Positions 19,647 to 27,994 of a stretch of 64,000 nucleotides of DNA are shown in pieces. The notes under the pieces are model-generated. The model made no database searches, was not told the origin of the DNA, and worked only from the letters and a program-made list of their open reading frames with translations. The number at the start of each line of letters is the position of its first letter. Within the stretch, counting starts at the first letter, position 1. A program made the translations under genes and the position numbers. This DNA is from Trabulsiella odontotermitis (GTDB taxonomy: Bacteria > Pseudomonadota > Gammaproteobacteria > Enterobacterales > Enterobacteriaceae): positions 124,001-188,000 of the forward strand of contig NZ_LIFX01000013.1 in assembly GCF_001297775.1 (NCBI RefSeq), given 5' to 3'.

Positions 19647-20438
19647 ATGGCAGTCGCAGATTTGGATAAGCAGCCAGATTCTGTCTCTTCAGTTCTGAAA
19701 GTCTTTGGCATTCTGCAGGCGCTCGGGGAAGAGCGCGAAATTGGTATTACCGAACTGTCGCAGCGCGTCATGATGTCGAAAAGCACGGTGTACCGCTTTT
19801 TGCAGACCATGAAATCACTGGGATATGTGGCACAGGAAGGCGAGTCTGAAAAGTATTCTCTGACGCTCAAACTGTTTGAACTGGGCGCCCGTGCGCTGCA
19901 AAACGTGGATCTGATCCGCAGCGCAGACATTCAGATGCGTGATTTGTCGCGTCTGACGAAGGAGACCATTCACCTCGGCGCGCTGGATGAAGACAGTATC
20001 GTTTACATCCATAAGATCGATTCAATGTACAACCTGCGCATGTACTCGCGCGTAGGGCGTCGTAACCCGCTGTACAGCACCGCGATTGGTAAAGTCCTGC
20101 TGGCGTGGCGTGATAAAGACGAAGCGGTGCAGATCCTCGAAGGCGTGGAATATAAACGCAGCACCGAGCGCACCATCACCAGCACGCAGGATCTGCTGCC
20201 GGTGCTCGATAAGGTCCGTGAGCAGGGCTACGGTGAAGATAACGAAGAGCAGGAAGAAGGGTTGCGCTGCATCGCCGTGCCGGTCTTTGACCGTTTTGGC
20301 GTGGTAATTGCGGGCCTGAGTATTTCGTTCCCGACGCTGCGTTTCTCCGAAGAGCGGTTACACGAATACGTGAAAATGCTGCATGGTGCGGCGGCGAAAA
20401 TTTCAGAGCAGATGGGCTATAACGACTATCCGTTCTGA
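19647..20438 (+). CDS. kdgR: Transcriptional repressor KdgR
   Basis: 263-residue IclR-family regulator of hexuronate and pectin-derived sugar catabolism, inducer 2-keto-3-deoxygluconate. N-terminal helix-turn-helix (GITELSQRVMMSKSTVYRFLQTM, about residues 30-60) and a C-terminal effector domain. Almost identical to E. coli KdgR. Confidence 0.95.
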   Translation: MAVADLDKQPDSVSSVLKVFGILQALGEEREIGITELSQRVMMSKSTVYRFLQTMKSLGYVAQEGESEKYSLTLKLFELGARALQNVDLIRSADIQMRDLSRLTKETIHLGALDEDSIVYIHKIDSMYNLRMYSRVGRRNPLYSTAIGKVLLAWRDKDEAVQILEGVEYKRSTERTITSTQDLLPVLDKVREQGYGEDNEEQEEGLRCIAVPVFDRFGVVIAGLSISFPTLRFSEERLHEYVKMLHGAAAKISEQMGYNDYPF

Positions 20439-20454
20439 GGATTGTCCGGAAATG

Positions 20455-20480
20455 AGAAACGCCGCGTTAACGCGGCGTTT
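20455..20480. terminator. Hairpin between kdgR and yobH
   Basis: A 26-nt perfect palindrome (arms GAAACGCCGCGTT) just after kdgR and before the convergent yobH stop. The A/T ends suit termination from both sides. Confidence 0.75.
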
Positions 20481-20483
20481 CTG

Positions 20484-20723
20484 TTAACCTTCGTCGATGA
20501 CTGTTGAACTTTTTCGCAGTACCGGGCAGTTCGTCAGCCCGATGATACCGCTGTCAGTATGAACATACTGTGCGGTACTGATGCCGCGCGCAGTAAGATA
20601 CTTGCATTGTAAACCTAATCCACCCACATTCTCTTTGCTGCCAATGAGCACGCCATAACCGCTGAGCAAAATTGCGATCCACGCGATAGCCAGCACAATA
20701 ATTGAACGAATAATCAGACGCAT
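20484..20723 (-). CDS. yobH: YobH, small exported or membrane-anchored protein
   Basis: 79 residues as in E. coli. N-terminal hydrophobic segment (about 4-26) is a signal peptide or anchor; two cysteines (GLQCKYL and TNCPVL) could form a periplasmic disulfide. No function is established. Divergent from mgrB. Confidence 0.88.
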   Translation of the reverse strand: MRLIIRSIIVLAIAWIAILLSGYGVLIGSKENVGGLGLQCKYLTARGISTAQYVHTDSGIIGLTNCPVLRKSSTVIDEG

Positions 20724-20827
20724 TGCGACCTCTTTTTATGAATCATAGCGACAACAGGTTAACGTAGCGGTTGACTGAAACAAGTCAATGATTCCTAAAA
20801 TGATCAGAACGGATTACAGTGAGCCAC

Positions 20828-20849
20828 CGTTTAAGGTGAGAGTGATAAT
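20828..20849 (+). promoter_or_regulatory. Candidate mgrB promoter
   Basis: CGTTTA (20828-20833) resembling one PhoP half-site lies 10 nt before a GATAAT -10 (20844-20849), about 34 nt upstream of the mgrB start. The partner hexamer one 11-bp period upstream (CAGTGA) is poor, so PhoP binding here is inferred mainly from known mgrB biology. Confidence 0.35.
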
Positions 20850-20882
20850 CTGAATTCAGTATGAATTATCCCGGAGAGTGGA

Positions 20883-21026
20883 GTGAAAAAATATCGGTGG
20901 GTTATCCTGGTCGTCATCCTGGTGCTGTGCGTGCTGCTCTGGACGCAGACCATCAATGTGATGTGCGATCAGGATGTACAGTTCTTCAGCGGGATCTGTA
21001 CCATCAACAAGTTCATCCCCTGGTAA
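20883..21026 (+). CDS. mgrB: MgrB, feedback inhibitor of PhoQ
   Basis: 47-residue single-span inner-membrane peptide that binds and represses the sensor kinase PhoQ; its loss causes polymyxin resistance in Klebsiella and relatives. The start is GTG, with GGAG just upstream. One transmembrane helix (about 6-24) is followed by periplasmic [21 protein letters not shown]-type tail, with the two essential cysteines at 28 and 39 intact. Nothing suggests inactivation. Confidence 0.95.
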   Translation: MKKYRWVILVVILVLCVLLWTQTINVMCDQDVQFFSGICTINKFIPW

Positions 21027-21099
21027 GACATTTTATGCTCGAATGATTTCCTTCCTGAATGCGAGTGGTAGAATGGACTGTTATTTTTGAGGTGGTGAA

Positions 21100-21384
21100 A
21101 TGAGTGACTTACTGAATTCCGGGGTTTTGAATCTGGCATCGCTGGCGGTGTCTGTGCTGTTGCTGGTAATTGGTCTGGTATTGTGGTTTTTCGTCAACCG
21201 GGCCAGCTCACGCGCAAACGAGCAGATTGAACTGCTTGAAGCGTTGTTGGATCAGCAGAAGCGTCAGACCGTGCTGTTAAGACGCCTTTGTGAAGCAAAC
21301 GAACCGGAGAAAGAGGAGCCCGCTGTTCAGGCGGACGTGAAGCCGCAGGACGATGACATGATTCGTCTGGTTGCCGAGCGTTAA
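21100..21384 (+). CDS. yebO: YebO, small membrane protein
   Basis: 94 residues: one transmembrane helix (about 13-33), then a coiled-coil-like cytoplasmic segment (ANEQIELLEALLDQQKRQ) and an acidic tail ending IRLVAER. Close match to E. coli YebO, in the conserved position after mgrB. Function unknown. Confidence 0.88.
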   Translation: MSDLLNSGVLNLASLAVSVLLLVIGLVLWFFVNRASSRANEQIELLEALLDQQKRQTVLLRRLCEANEPEKEEPAVQADVKPQDDDMIRLVAER

Positions 21385-21400
21385 TCTTCTCTGCACTTCT

Positions 21401-21432
21401 TCCCGGTAACGACATCCTGCCGATTACCGGGA
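21401..21432. terminator. Inverted repeat after yebO
   Basis: TCCCGGTAA / TTACCGGGA, 14-nt loop, no T-run. Likely transcript end or stabilising hairpin for yebO. Confidence 0.4.
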
Positions 21433-21692
21433 CAGACACTGTCCGCACTGTTATGGTGCATCCTTCCTGTTGCTGTTTTCTTTTACCGTTTCGCTTAAGT
21501 TTAAATTAATGGTTATTATTGTTTGTTTATGCATTAAATCACCCGCTGAAACTTTTATTTCCACTTTTTCAATATTCAAAGCTATTTTTTAGCGAAACGT
21601 TTTTATATGCCTCGTGATGAAGCAGTGTCATTAAAATTTCATTATTATGGTGCAATATAGCCTTTATTCTTTAGCATTCACTCCCGCGGTAA

Positions 21693-21900
21693 GCGAAACC
21701 GATAGCTGCGCTCTTTCCGCCTTTTTTAACATTTTTTGTTAAACCAGGCGCGCATGACTATGCACAAATCAGTGAAGGATATAAAAAATTGACCTGATAT
21801 AAACAGGCACAACTGGACGAAGCGCGAGTGTTGGTCTATGGTGAAAATGTCTATGATTATCAGCACGTGCGCGCGTTTTTCAAACACTTGCTGACAGGGG
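21693..21900 (+). pseudogene. Decayed gene for a small exported protein (candidate)
   Basis: In one frame the sequence reads a signal-peptide-like stretch (KPIAALFPPFLTFFV) followed by HDYAQISEGYKKLT, then an in-frame TGA at 21795-21797, then YKQAQLDEARVLVYGENV and YDYQHVRAFFKHLLTG. No start codon remains; an in-frame stop lies immediately upstream (21690-21692). The protein-like composition on both sides of the TGA suggests a former gene for a periplasmic protein. Salmonella carries a putative exported-protein gene in this neighbourhood (as I recall, STM1839), a candidate intact relative. The rest of 21433-22052 shows nothing else gene-like. Confidence 0.4.
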
Positions 21901-22052
21901 TTTCACTGAGAACATTGCGCATAAATGTGCAGAGGATCGAAAGACGAACAACGATTTTGTGCGACCGATCGTGACACGTTTAAAAATGGCTTGCCATTAT
22001 TAACGTTGTGTGTGATAACACGTTTTGGGTTAAACGAGGTACAGTTCTGTTT

Positions 22053-22196
22053 ATGTATGGCATTTTCAGTAAAGAAGTCCTGAGTAAACACGTTGACGTT
22101 GAATACCGCTTCTCTGCCGAACCTTAATTAGTGCCTCATGCAGTCATGTCTCAGTTTTATCTATGTAAGTGCCTTCGGGCGAAGAAAACACTCTAA
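22053..22196 (+). pseudogene. yobF: yobF with internal stop and compensating frameshifts
   Basis: YobF is a 47-residue protein encoded just upstream of cspC in E. coli. Here residues 2-24 ([19 protein letters not shown] then SAEP) match, then TAA at 22125-22127 ends translation. Shifting by one base gives SASCSHVSVLSM, matching the known middle, and the last residues CLRAKKTL with TAA return to the original frame. So one base is missing near 22126 and one is extra near 22175. The product would be a 24-residue peptide. The final TAA overlaps the cspC ribosome site (AAGGA). Confidence 0.75.
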
Positions 22197-22208
22197 GGAA
22201 TTTTGCAA

Positions 22209-22418
22209 ATGGCAAAGATTAAAGGTCAAGTTAAGTGGTTCAACGAATCTAAAGGTTTTGGATTCATTACTCCGGCTGACGGCAGCAAAGATGTATTCGT
22301 ACACTTCTCTGCTATTCAGGGTAATGGTTTTAAAACTCTGGCCGAAGGCCAGAACGTTGAGTTTGAAATTCAGGACGGCCAGAAAGGCCCGGCTGCAGTT
22401 AACGTAACTGCTATCTGA
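22209..22418 (+). CDS. cspC: Cold-shock-family RNA chaperone CspC
   Basis: 69 residues with the RNA-binding motifs KGFGFI (RNP1) and VFVHF (RNP2). As far as can be judged it is identical to E. coli CspC, a constitutive, not cold-induced, member that stabilises stress mRNAs including rpoS. Preceded by the disrupted yobF and followed by a terminator. Confidence 0.96.
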
Positions 22419-22466
22419 ATCCAGCACCACTGATCTTGTTGCGCGTCCCACGCGCACCATCAGCCA

Positions 22467-22493
22467 TAAAGCCTCGCATCCGCGGGGCTTTTT
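22467..22493 (+). terminator. Intrinsic terminator of cspC
   Basis: AAAGCC-CGC / GCG-GGCTTT stem with TTTTT tail. Confidence 0.75.
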
Positions 22494-22569
22494 CATGGCC
22501 GTAATCTTCTCGAAATTCCCGTGCGATGGCGGTACACTTCGCCCTTCGTTGAATGTCCCCGGAGTTGCC

Positions 22570-23364
22570 ATGTCTTACAGTTGTCCTCTTTGTCACGCCC
22601 CGCTGACGCGCCGTGAAAACAGCTATATCTGCCCGCAGCGGCATCAGTTCGATCTGGCGAAAGAGGGCTATGTGAATCTGCTTCCCGTTCAGCATAAACG
22701 CTCGCGCGATCCGGGTGATAATGCAGAGATGATGAGCGCGCGTCGCGCGTTTCTTGATGCCGGGCATTACCAGCCGCTGCGTGACGCCATCTGCCAGCAA
22801 CTGGCTCAGACCGGCGCGACGCAACTGCTGGATATCGGCTGCGGGGAAGGGTATTACACCCACGCATTTGCGGCGATTGTCCCGCAGACCTGGGGGCTGG
22901 ATGTCTCAAAGGCGGCGATACGCGCCGGGGCGAAGCGTTATCCGCAGGTGAATTTTTGTGTGGCCTCCAGCCAGCGTCTGCCGTTTGACGATAACAGCAT
23001 GGATGCGGTTGTGCGGATTTATGCGCCCTGCAACCCACAGGAGCTGGCGCGCGTCGTACGTCCAGGAGGGTGGGTTTTCACCGCCACCCCGGGGCCGCGT
23101 CATTTAATGGAATTAAAAGGGCTGATTTACGATGAGGTTCATCTGCATGCGCCGCACAGCGAACAACTGGACGGTTTTACGCTGCAACAGCATCAGCAGG
23201 TGGCGTATCCGATGACATTGTCAGGGCAGGAAGCGGTGGCGTTGTTGCAGATGACGCCGTTTGCCTGGCGCGCCAGGCCGGAAGTGTGGGAAAAACTGCA
23301 ACAGCAGACGGGATTTCACTGCCAGACCGATTTTTCGATCCACGTCTGGCAGCGCGGTGCTTAA
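22570..23364 (+). CDS. rlmA: 23S rRNA m1G745 methyltransferase RlmA
   Basis: 264 residues. N-terminal zinc finger with ligands C5, C8, C21 and H25, followed by a SAM-dependent methyltransferase domain with [15 protein letters not shown]. It methylates G745 of 23S rRNA. The start at 22570 gives the conserved MSYSCPLC; an upstream ATG at 22495 overlaps the cspC terminator. Its stop overlaps the stop of convergent mntP by 4 nt. Confidence 0.94.
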   Translation: MSYSCPLCHAPLTRRENSYICPQRHQFDLAKEGYVNLLPVQHKRSRDPGDNAEMMSARRAFLDAGHYQPLRDAICQQLAQTGATQLLDIGCGEGYYTHAFAAIVPQTWGLDVSKAAIRAGAKRYPQVNFCVASSQRLPFDDNSMDAVVRIYAPCNPQELARVVRPGGWVFTATPGPRHLMELKGLIYDEVHLHAPHSEQLDGFTLQQHQQVAYPMTLSGQEAVALLQMTPFAWRARPEVWEKLQQQTGFHCQTDFSIHVWQRGA

Positions 23365-23927
23365 CCGGCGAAGTGGCTCCAGAGGATCTGCGAGCCGATA
23401 CCAATCAGCACAATGCCGCCGAGAATTTCGGCCCGTTTGCCGAGCAGCGGGCCGATGTAACGCCCGATCATCATACCAAGCGTCGACATAATCAGCGTGG
23501 CGCAGCCGATAGCCAGCGCGGTGGTCACAATACTGACCTGCAGGAAGGCGAGGCCAACACCGACGGCCATAGCGTCCAGACTGGTGGCAATCGCCGTGGT
23601 CACCAGTAACCAGAAGCCATGACGGTTTGGCGGCAGTGTTTCTTCGTCATCATCACCACGAACCCCTTCCACAATCATTCGTACGCCGAGAAAGACCAGC
23701 AGCACGAAGGCGATCCAGTGGTTCCACTCCAGCACAAACTGGTTTGCCAGCATGCCGAGACCCCAGCCGATCAGCGGAGTCAGGGTTTCGATGACGCCAA
23801 AGATAAGACCGGTGCGCAGGGCTTCAGAGAATCTGGGTTTGTGCAGCGTCGCGCCTTTCCCGATAGACGCAGCAAAAGCGTCCATCGACATGCCAAAGGC
23901 GAGAAGAATAGTGGCAGATAAATTCAT
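23361..23927 (-). CDS. mntP: Manganese efflux pump MntP
   Basis: 188-residue inner-membrane Mn(II) exporter with six predicted spans. Conserved acidic residues lie in the repeated [10 protein letters not shown] and [10 protein letters not shown] motifs, one per half. Controlled by a Mn-sensing yybP-ykoY riboswitch in its leader and by two MntR-type boxes further upstream, both visible here. Confidence 0.95.
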   Translation of the reverse strand: MNLSATILLAFGMSMDAFAASIGKGATLHKPRFSEALRTGLIFGVIETLTPLIGWGLGMLANQFVLEWNHWIAFVLLVFLGVRMIVEGVRGDDDEETLPPNRHGFWLLVTTAIATSLDAMAVGVGLAFLQVSIVTTALAIGCATLIMSTLGMMIGRYIGPLLGKRAEILGGIVLIGIGSQILWSHFAG

Positions 23928-23934
23928 GGGTGTG

Positions 23935-24146
23935 TCCTGACCGGGGTATCTCCATATGACACATCACTGCCCCCAGTAAACATACGCCACAACCGGCGTA
24001 CAGCAGTGTATGTGTCTATGGTCTCGCCTGATCACCAGCGGGCTGGTCATCCGTACGTACCACGTTTTGCAACGAGTATGTTGATACGTACATTTCCGGG
24101 AAAGGAAATCGGCTACTCCCCAACGACGGGCGCAACCTTAACATAT
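23935..24146 (-). ncRNA. yybP-ykoY manganese riboswitch (mntP leader)
   Basis: The leader of about 210 nt contains, on the minus strand, the diagnostic GGGGAGTAGCC (complement of 24111-24121) near its 5' end, with further GC-rich hairpins down to the mntP start. Mn(II) binding is known to turn on mntP expression. Boundaries are approximate; a -10-like TATATT at 24153-24158 suggests a transcription start near 24146. Confidence 0.85.
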
Positions 24147-24195
24147 TTTTGGAATATAAAACAATAACAGGAAATCATTATTTATATTACTTATT

Positions 24196-24214
24196 GATAA
24201 CGATTTTCATTTAA
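24196..24214. promoter_or_regulatory. Possible Fur box upstream of mntP
   Basis: GATAACGATTTTCATTTAA matches the Fur consensus at about 13 of 19 positions. Fur has been linked to mntP control in E. coli. The match is moderate in an AT-rich region. Confidence 0.35.
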
Positions 24215-24262
24215 ATTTATTGGTAATGAAATCGTTAATAAATATGAGGATAAAAACGTGAG

Positions 24263-24284
24263 GGTTATAGCCATTGCTATATTA
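24263..24284. promoter_or_regulatory. MntR box 1 upstream of mntP
   Basis: Core ATAGC-CATT-GCTAT fits the MntR consensus ATAGC-N4-GCTAT. Lies about 125 nt upstream of the inferred mntP start of transcription. Confidence 0.65.
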
Positions 24285-24305
24285 TTCACCGCTGAAAATT
24301 CAGTG

Positions 24306-24327
24306 AAATATAGCGATGGCTATGTCT
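24306..24327. promoter_or_regulatory. MntR box 2 upstream of mntP
   Basis: AAATATAGC-GATG-GCTATGTCT is close to the full E. coli MntR operator (AAACATAGC-N4-GCTATGTTT). Its centre is 43 bp, four helical turns, from box 1. The two boxes plus the CTGAA/TTCAG repeat between them form one large inverted repeat. Confidence 0.7.
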
Positions 24328-24332
24328 TTAAC

Positions 24333-24791
24333 TCATTGAGTTGAAACGAGAAGTTTATATATTTTCTCCAGATCGTCGATATTTCGAACGCGAACAAGCA
24401 ACCGCCGTTGTTCTAATTGCATCACCAGCACGCCGTCCTCGGATAAATTCATCTCTTTAATGCGGTTATAATTTATCCAGACGTTGGCGAAGAAAAATCC
24501 GGTTTGCTTAAACACGATCCTCGGGGTGCGGATCCAGAACAGATACAGCCCCATTAATGCCAGCGCGCTGAGCAGCCAGGTGGTCACCACTGCGCCATGT
24601 TGCGTCACGTTGTTGTAGATAAGAATGGCAACCAGACCGACAAAGATTATCCCGTCCACGCGATTACGGCGCAGCAGGGGAATGGAGAGCAGCAGGGGGC
24701 CGTTGCGGCGTGGCATGATGAACTGATCGTAGATGGCGTAAGCGAGCAGGGCGACGATAAAAATAATCAGTATCCAGTCCGTGATTGTCAT
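24333..24791 (-). CDS. yobD: YobD, UPF0266 inner-membrane protein
   Basis: 152 residues, three predicted membrane spans in the first 100 residues and a soluble C-terminal part ([22 protein letters not shown]). Matches E. coli YobD in length and place. Function unknown. Start at 24791 is the conserved MTITDWILI; an upstream ATG overlaps the manZ terminator. It directly follows manZ on the same strand. Confidence 0.9.
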   Translation of the reverse strand: MTITDWILIIFIVALLAYAIYDQFIMPRRNGPLLLSIPLLRRNRVDGIIFVGLVAILIYNNVTQHGAVVTTWLLSALALMGLYLFWIRTPRIVFKQTGFFFANVWINYNRIKEMNLSEDGVLVMQLEQRRLLVRVRNIDDLEKIYKLLVSTQ

Positions 24792-24805
24792 TAAGCCTCC
24801 GGATA

Positions 24806-24834
24806 AAAAAAACCGGGGGCACAGGCCCCCGGCA
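24806..24834 (-). terminator. Intrinsic terminator of manXYZ
   Basis: Minus-strand stem GCCGGGGGC / GCCCCCGGT-type with a short loop, followed by a run of eight T. Confidence 0.9.
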
Positions 24835-24847
24835 TACAGCGAACAGA

Positions 24848-25699
24848 TTACAGACCCAACAGGCCGATAGCGTAACCCACGATACCGATGACGAAGAAGC
24901 CAACGATGATCCACAGCGGGTTCACTTTCTTACGCAGCAGCCACATACAGGCGAAGGTCAGCAGCAGCGGCACCAGACCCGGCATCAACTGGTCAAGGAT
25001 AGTCTGCACGGTGGTAACACGCGTCTGGCCATCCTGACCGGTGATGGTAGAAACCACCAGCGGGATGTTCACGTGCGTCCACTTGTTAACCAGCGCCCCC
25101 ATGACAAACAGACCGAGGATTGACGCCCCCTCTGTCAGTTTCTGCAGGAAGCCGCCGCCCATATCCTGAACGATGTCCACGCCTTTGCGGTAACCGTAAG
25201 CCACACCGTAATAACGGGTCAGCAGACGCACCAGGTTGAACAGGACGAAGAACAGCAACGGACCCAGCAGGCTGCCACTCATCGCGATACCGGCACCCAG
25301 TGCCGCAAATACCGGACGTACGGTACCCCAGAAAATCGGGTCACCGACACCGGCCAGCGGTCCCATCAGACCCACTTTGATACCGTTGATGGCACCGTCG
25401 TCGATCTCCGCACCGTTAGCGCGTTGCTCTTCCATCGCCAGCGTAACGCCCAGAACCGGCGCCGCAACGTAAGGATGGGTGTTGAAGAATTCCAGGTGAC
25501 GCTTAATCGCCTGACGACGCGCATCGTTGTTCTCCGGATACAGGCGTTTGATCGCCGGTACCATTGAGAAGCAGAAACCCAGCGCCTGCATACGTTCGAA
25601 GTTCCATGAACCCTGGAACAGGTTTGAACGGATGAACACGCCACGAATATCACCCGGAGTGAGTTTTTTCTCGGTAGTAGTTTTAGTGATATCAACCAT
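24848..25699 (-). CDS. manZ: Mannose PTS permease component IID
   Basis: 283 residues. Membrane subunit IID of the mannose/glucose/glucosamine phosphotransferase system, forming the channel with ManY. Family motifs such as [17 protein letters not shown] and [15 protein letters not shown] are present. The ATG at 25699 is chosen over an in-frame GTG at 25708 because AGGTGAG sits 5 nt before it. 12 nt separates it from manY. Confidence 0.95.
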   Translation of the reverse strand: MVDITKTTTEKKLTPGDIRGVFIRSNLFQGSWNFERMQALGFCFSMVPAIKRLYPENNDARRQAIKRHLEFFNTHPYVAAPVLGVTLAMEEQRANGAEIDDGAINGIKVGLMGPLAGVGDPIFWGTVRPVFAALGAGIAMSGSLLGPLLFFVLFNLVRLLTRYYGVAYGYRKGVDIVQDMGGGFLQKLTEGASILGLFVMGALVNKWTHVNIPLVVSTITGQDGQTRVTTVQTILDQLMPGLVPLLLTFACMWLLRKKVNPLWIIVGFFVIGIVGYAIGLLGL

Positions 25700-25711
25700 T
25701 TCGCTCACCTG

Positions 25712-26512
25712 TTAGTCCAGTTCGTTATCGAGATCGTTATTACCAGCGGCCTGCACTGACCCACCCGCGACGCGGTTGTATTTCGGGCTCAGCTGGATGT
25801 ACAGAATCGCCATCACTGCGCCGATAACACCCAGAGCAACCAGGTTGAAGTTGGTAAATGCTGCGGTCACGAAACCGAGGTAGAAGAACGGCATCAGGTA
25901 GCCTGCGCGCATCATGTTGATGACCATCGCATAACCAACGACCACGATCATGCCACCGGCGATGTTCAGACCACTGGTCACCACTTCCGGAATCGCGTTC
26001 AGCATGCCCTGAACTTCACTCGTACCGACAGAAATTGCCACGATAACCGCCGGGATGGCGATACGCATTGCCTGCAGGAAGAGGGAAGAGACGTGGATCC
26101 AGGAGAGCGCGGTCAGGTTGCCGGTTTCGGCCGCCTTATCCGCAGCGTGCTGGAAGGCCACAGTAATGGTACGAACGATAATGGTCAGCACCTGACCGGC
26201 GGCTGCCAGCGGAATTGCCAGCGCAATACCGGCGCCGATGCTCTGACCCCCTGCAATAACCAGAACGGTAGAAATGATAGAGGCGAGCGCCGCATCCGGT
26301 GCCACTGCCGCACCGATGTTCATCCAGCCCAGCGCGATCATTTCCAGGGTACCACCGATGATGATGCCTTTCTGCATATCACCTAAAACGATACCGATTA
26401 ACGTACAGGCCACCAACGGACGGTGGAACTGAAATTCATCAAGTACGGATTCCATACCTGCAATACACGCCACGATGAACACCAGCACAATCTGAAGAGT
26501 GGTAATCTCCAT
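25712..26512 (-). CDS. manY: Mannose PTS permease component IIC
   Basis: 266 residues with many membrane spans; subunit IIC carrying the sugar-binding part of the mannose PTS. Length equals E. coli ManY. Middle gene of manXYZ. ManYZ are also entry factors for phage lambda DNA and some bacteriocins. Confidence 0.95.
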   Translation of the reverse strand: MEITTLQIVLVFIVACIAGMESVLDEFQFHRPLVACTLIGIVLGDMQKGIIIGGTLEMIALGWMNIGAAVAPDAALASIISTVLVIAGGQSIGAGIALAIPLAAAGQVLTIIVRTITVAFQHAADKAAETGNLTALSWIHVSSLFLQAMRIAIPAVIVAISVGTSEVQGMLNAIPEVVTSGLNIAGGMIVVVGYAMVINMMRAGYLMPFFYLGFVTAAFTNFNLVALGVIGAVMAILYIQLSPKYNRVAGGSVQAAGNNDLDNELD

Positions 26513-26561
26513 TGTACTTCTCCTATAACATAAGCCTTAAGTGTGAAAACCAGCGCCGGTG

Positions 26562-27524
26562 TTATTTGCCGACCTTGCTGATCAAATCCATCATTTTCAA
26601 TCTCGGGTCGTTGGACACTTTACGCACTTCCAGCTCAATGCCACGAGCGTTCAGTTTGTTAAATGCTTCGATATCTTTTTCATCGACCGAAACGGCGTTG
26701 TTTACCTGAGTCTTACCCTGACGATAAGCCATACCACCGATGTTGACGGACGTGATCTTCACGCCGGCTTCAACGATACGCTCTACATCTGTCGGGTTGG
26801 TAAACAGCAGCATGACGCGGTCACCTGCATATTTCGGGTTGTTATAGACACGAATCATTTTCTCCACGTCGACGACATGCGCAGTGACACCAGGAGGCGC
26901 AACCTGCGTCAGCAGGGTTTTACGCACGGTGTCTGCCGCGACTTCATCGCTGACGACAATGATTCGGGTGACGTTGGTTTCTTTGGTCCAGCGGGTGGCG
27001 ACCTGACCGTGGATTAAGCGGTCGTCGATACGCGCGAGGCCAATAACCATATAATCGTTGGGACCCATAGGCTTCGCAGGCGCGGCCGCACGCGGTGCTG
27101 CTGCGACGGGCGCTGCTTTCTCAACCGGTTTTGCTTTCAGCGCTTTCACGCCTTCGCGACCGGTTTCGACGGCCAGCGCGACCAGATCGTCATAACTCGG
27201 ATCGTCGTCACGGGCCATTAACGTCTCGACAAGCATCGGAATATTGACGCCCGCCACCACATCGTAGTGCTCTTTATCGACGACAATGCGACTTGCCGCG
27301 TTAAACGGACTGCCGCCCCATGTATCGACGAGAAACAGCACACCTTTACTGGTGTCGAGATTGGCCAACTTCGCGTTGTATTTCTCGATGAGCGTTTCTG
27401 CGTTTTCGCCTGGGACGAAATCAATCCAGCCGACGTTCTCCTGCTCGCCCAGTAACATTTCTGCTGTTTTCAGCAGTTGTTCTGCAGCCCAACCATGTGT
27501 GCCTATCACAATAGCAATCGTCAC
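26562..27524 (-). CDS. manX: Mannose PTS EIIAB component
   Basis: 320-residue cytoplasmic phosphocarrier. IIA domain with the phosphorylated histidine in IGTHGWAAE (H9/H10 region), an Ala/Pro-rich linker (about 135-155) and a IIB domain with the second active histidine in DDRLIHGQVATRW. Transfers phosphate from HPr to incoming hexose. First gene of manXYZ under an Mlc-type operator. Confidence 0.95.
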   Translation of the reverse strand: MTIAIVIGTHGWAAEQLLKTAEMLLGEQENVGWIDFVPGENAETLIEKYNAKLANLDTSKGVLFLVDTWGGSPFNAASRIVVDKEHYDVVAGVNIPMLVETLMARDDDPSYDDLVALAVETGREGVKALKAKPVEKAAPVAAAPRAAAPAKPMGPNDYMVIGLARIDDRLIHGQVATRWTKETNVTRIIVVSDEVAADTVRKTLLTQVAPPGVTAHVVDVEKMIRVYNNPKYAGDRVMLLFTNPTDVERIVEAGVKITSVNIGGMAYRQGKTQVNNAVSVDEKDIEAFNKLNARGIELEVRKVSNDPRLKMMDLISKVGK

Positions 27525-27646
27525 TTGCTACCTCCTCTTATTATCTATTTATGCACCACTGCCTATAGATGCACCTTGAGATTTTTGTCAGTAACCGAAT
27601 CGATTCAGACAAGGGTTCGAGCATTAAAGACTAAGACTTCCGCGAA

Positions 27647-27670
27647 TTATTTTAGATAGTGAAAAAATAA
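27647..27670 (-). promoter_or_regulatory. Mlc/NagC-type operator of manXYZ
   Basis: Inverted repeat with arms TTATTTT and AAAAATAA around a 9-nt centre, matching the Mlc/NagC consensus, 123-146 nt upstream of manX. E. coli manX is repressed by Mlc. A CRP-like half-site TGTGA at 27675 lies beside it. Confidence 0.65.
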
Positions 27671-27835
27671 TTAATGTGATGAAGATCCGTAATTTAGTTA
27701 TAGACGATTAATAATTTTGCGGTGCAAAAAATCGTGTTTTTTGCAAATTCAGGTAAATCTTTGCGTCAAACCGATATTCTTTGATATGTTTACCTTCAGT
27801 TTAATCAGACAGGAGTACAGGGTTAAGCCCGCAAT

Positions 27836-27994
27836 ATGGACCGTCACCGACGTCACATCTCTTTCAGGTGCTTCGCCACCTGGCAAACCGGCGCCTCGCG
27901 CCAGCCTCGTTTCTCACCCGTTTTCGTCACGCTTGCCGGAACCTCCGGTACGACAACTTGCGCCCATAACAGGAGTCAGACATGGAATTCTTAA
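27836..27994 (+). other. Possible upstream ORF overlapping the yoaE start
   Basis: A 52-codon Arg-rich frame (MDRHRRHISF...) ends 13 nt inside yoaE, and an alternative 91-codon frame opens at 27787. Neither has a good ribosome site. A leader ORF named yoaL has, as I recall, been reported before yoaE in E. coli, so one may be real. The leader also holds GC-rich hairpins (AGGTG...CACCT near 27869). The rest of 27525-27981 is promoter sequence for manX and yoaE. Confidence 0.3.

Noticed and set aside
20757-20775. GGTTAAC-N5-GGTTGAC direct repeat upstream of mgrB as a PhoP box
   Set aside because: Period is 12, not 11 bp, and it is too far from the -10; kept only as a curiosity.
20883-21026. Inactivated mgrB (GTG start)
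   Set aside because: All 47 codons, both essential cysteines and the ribosome site are intact; GTG starts are functional.
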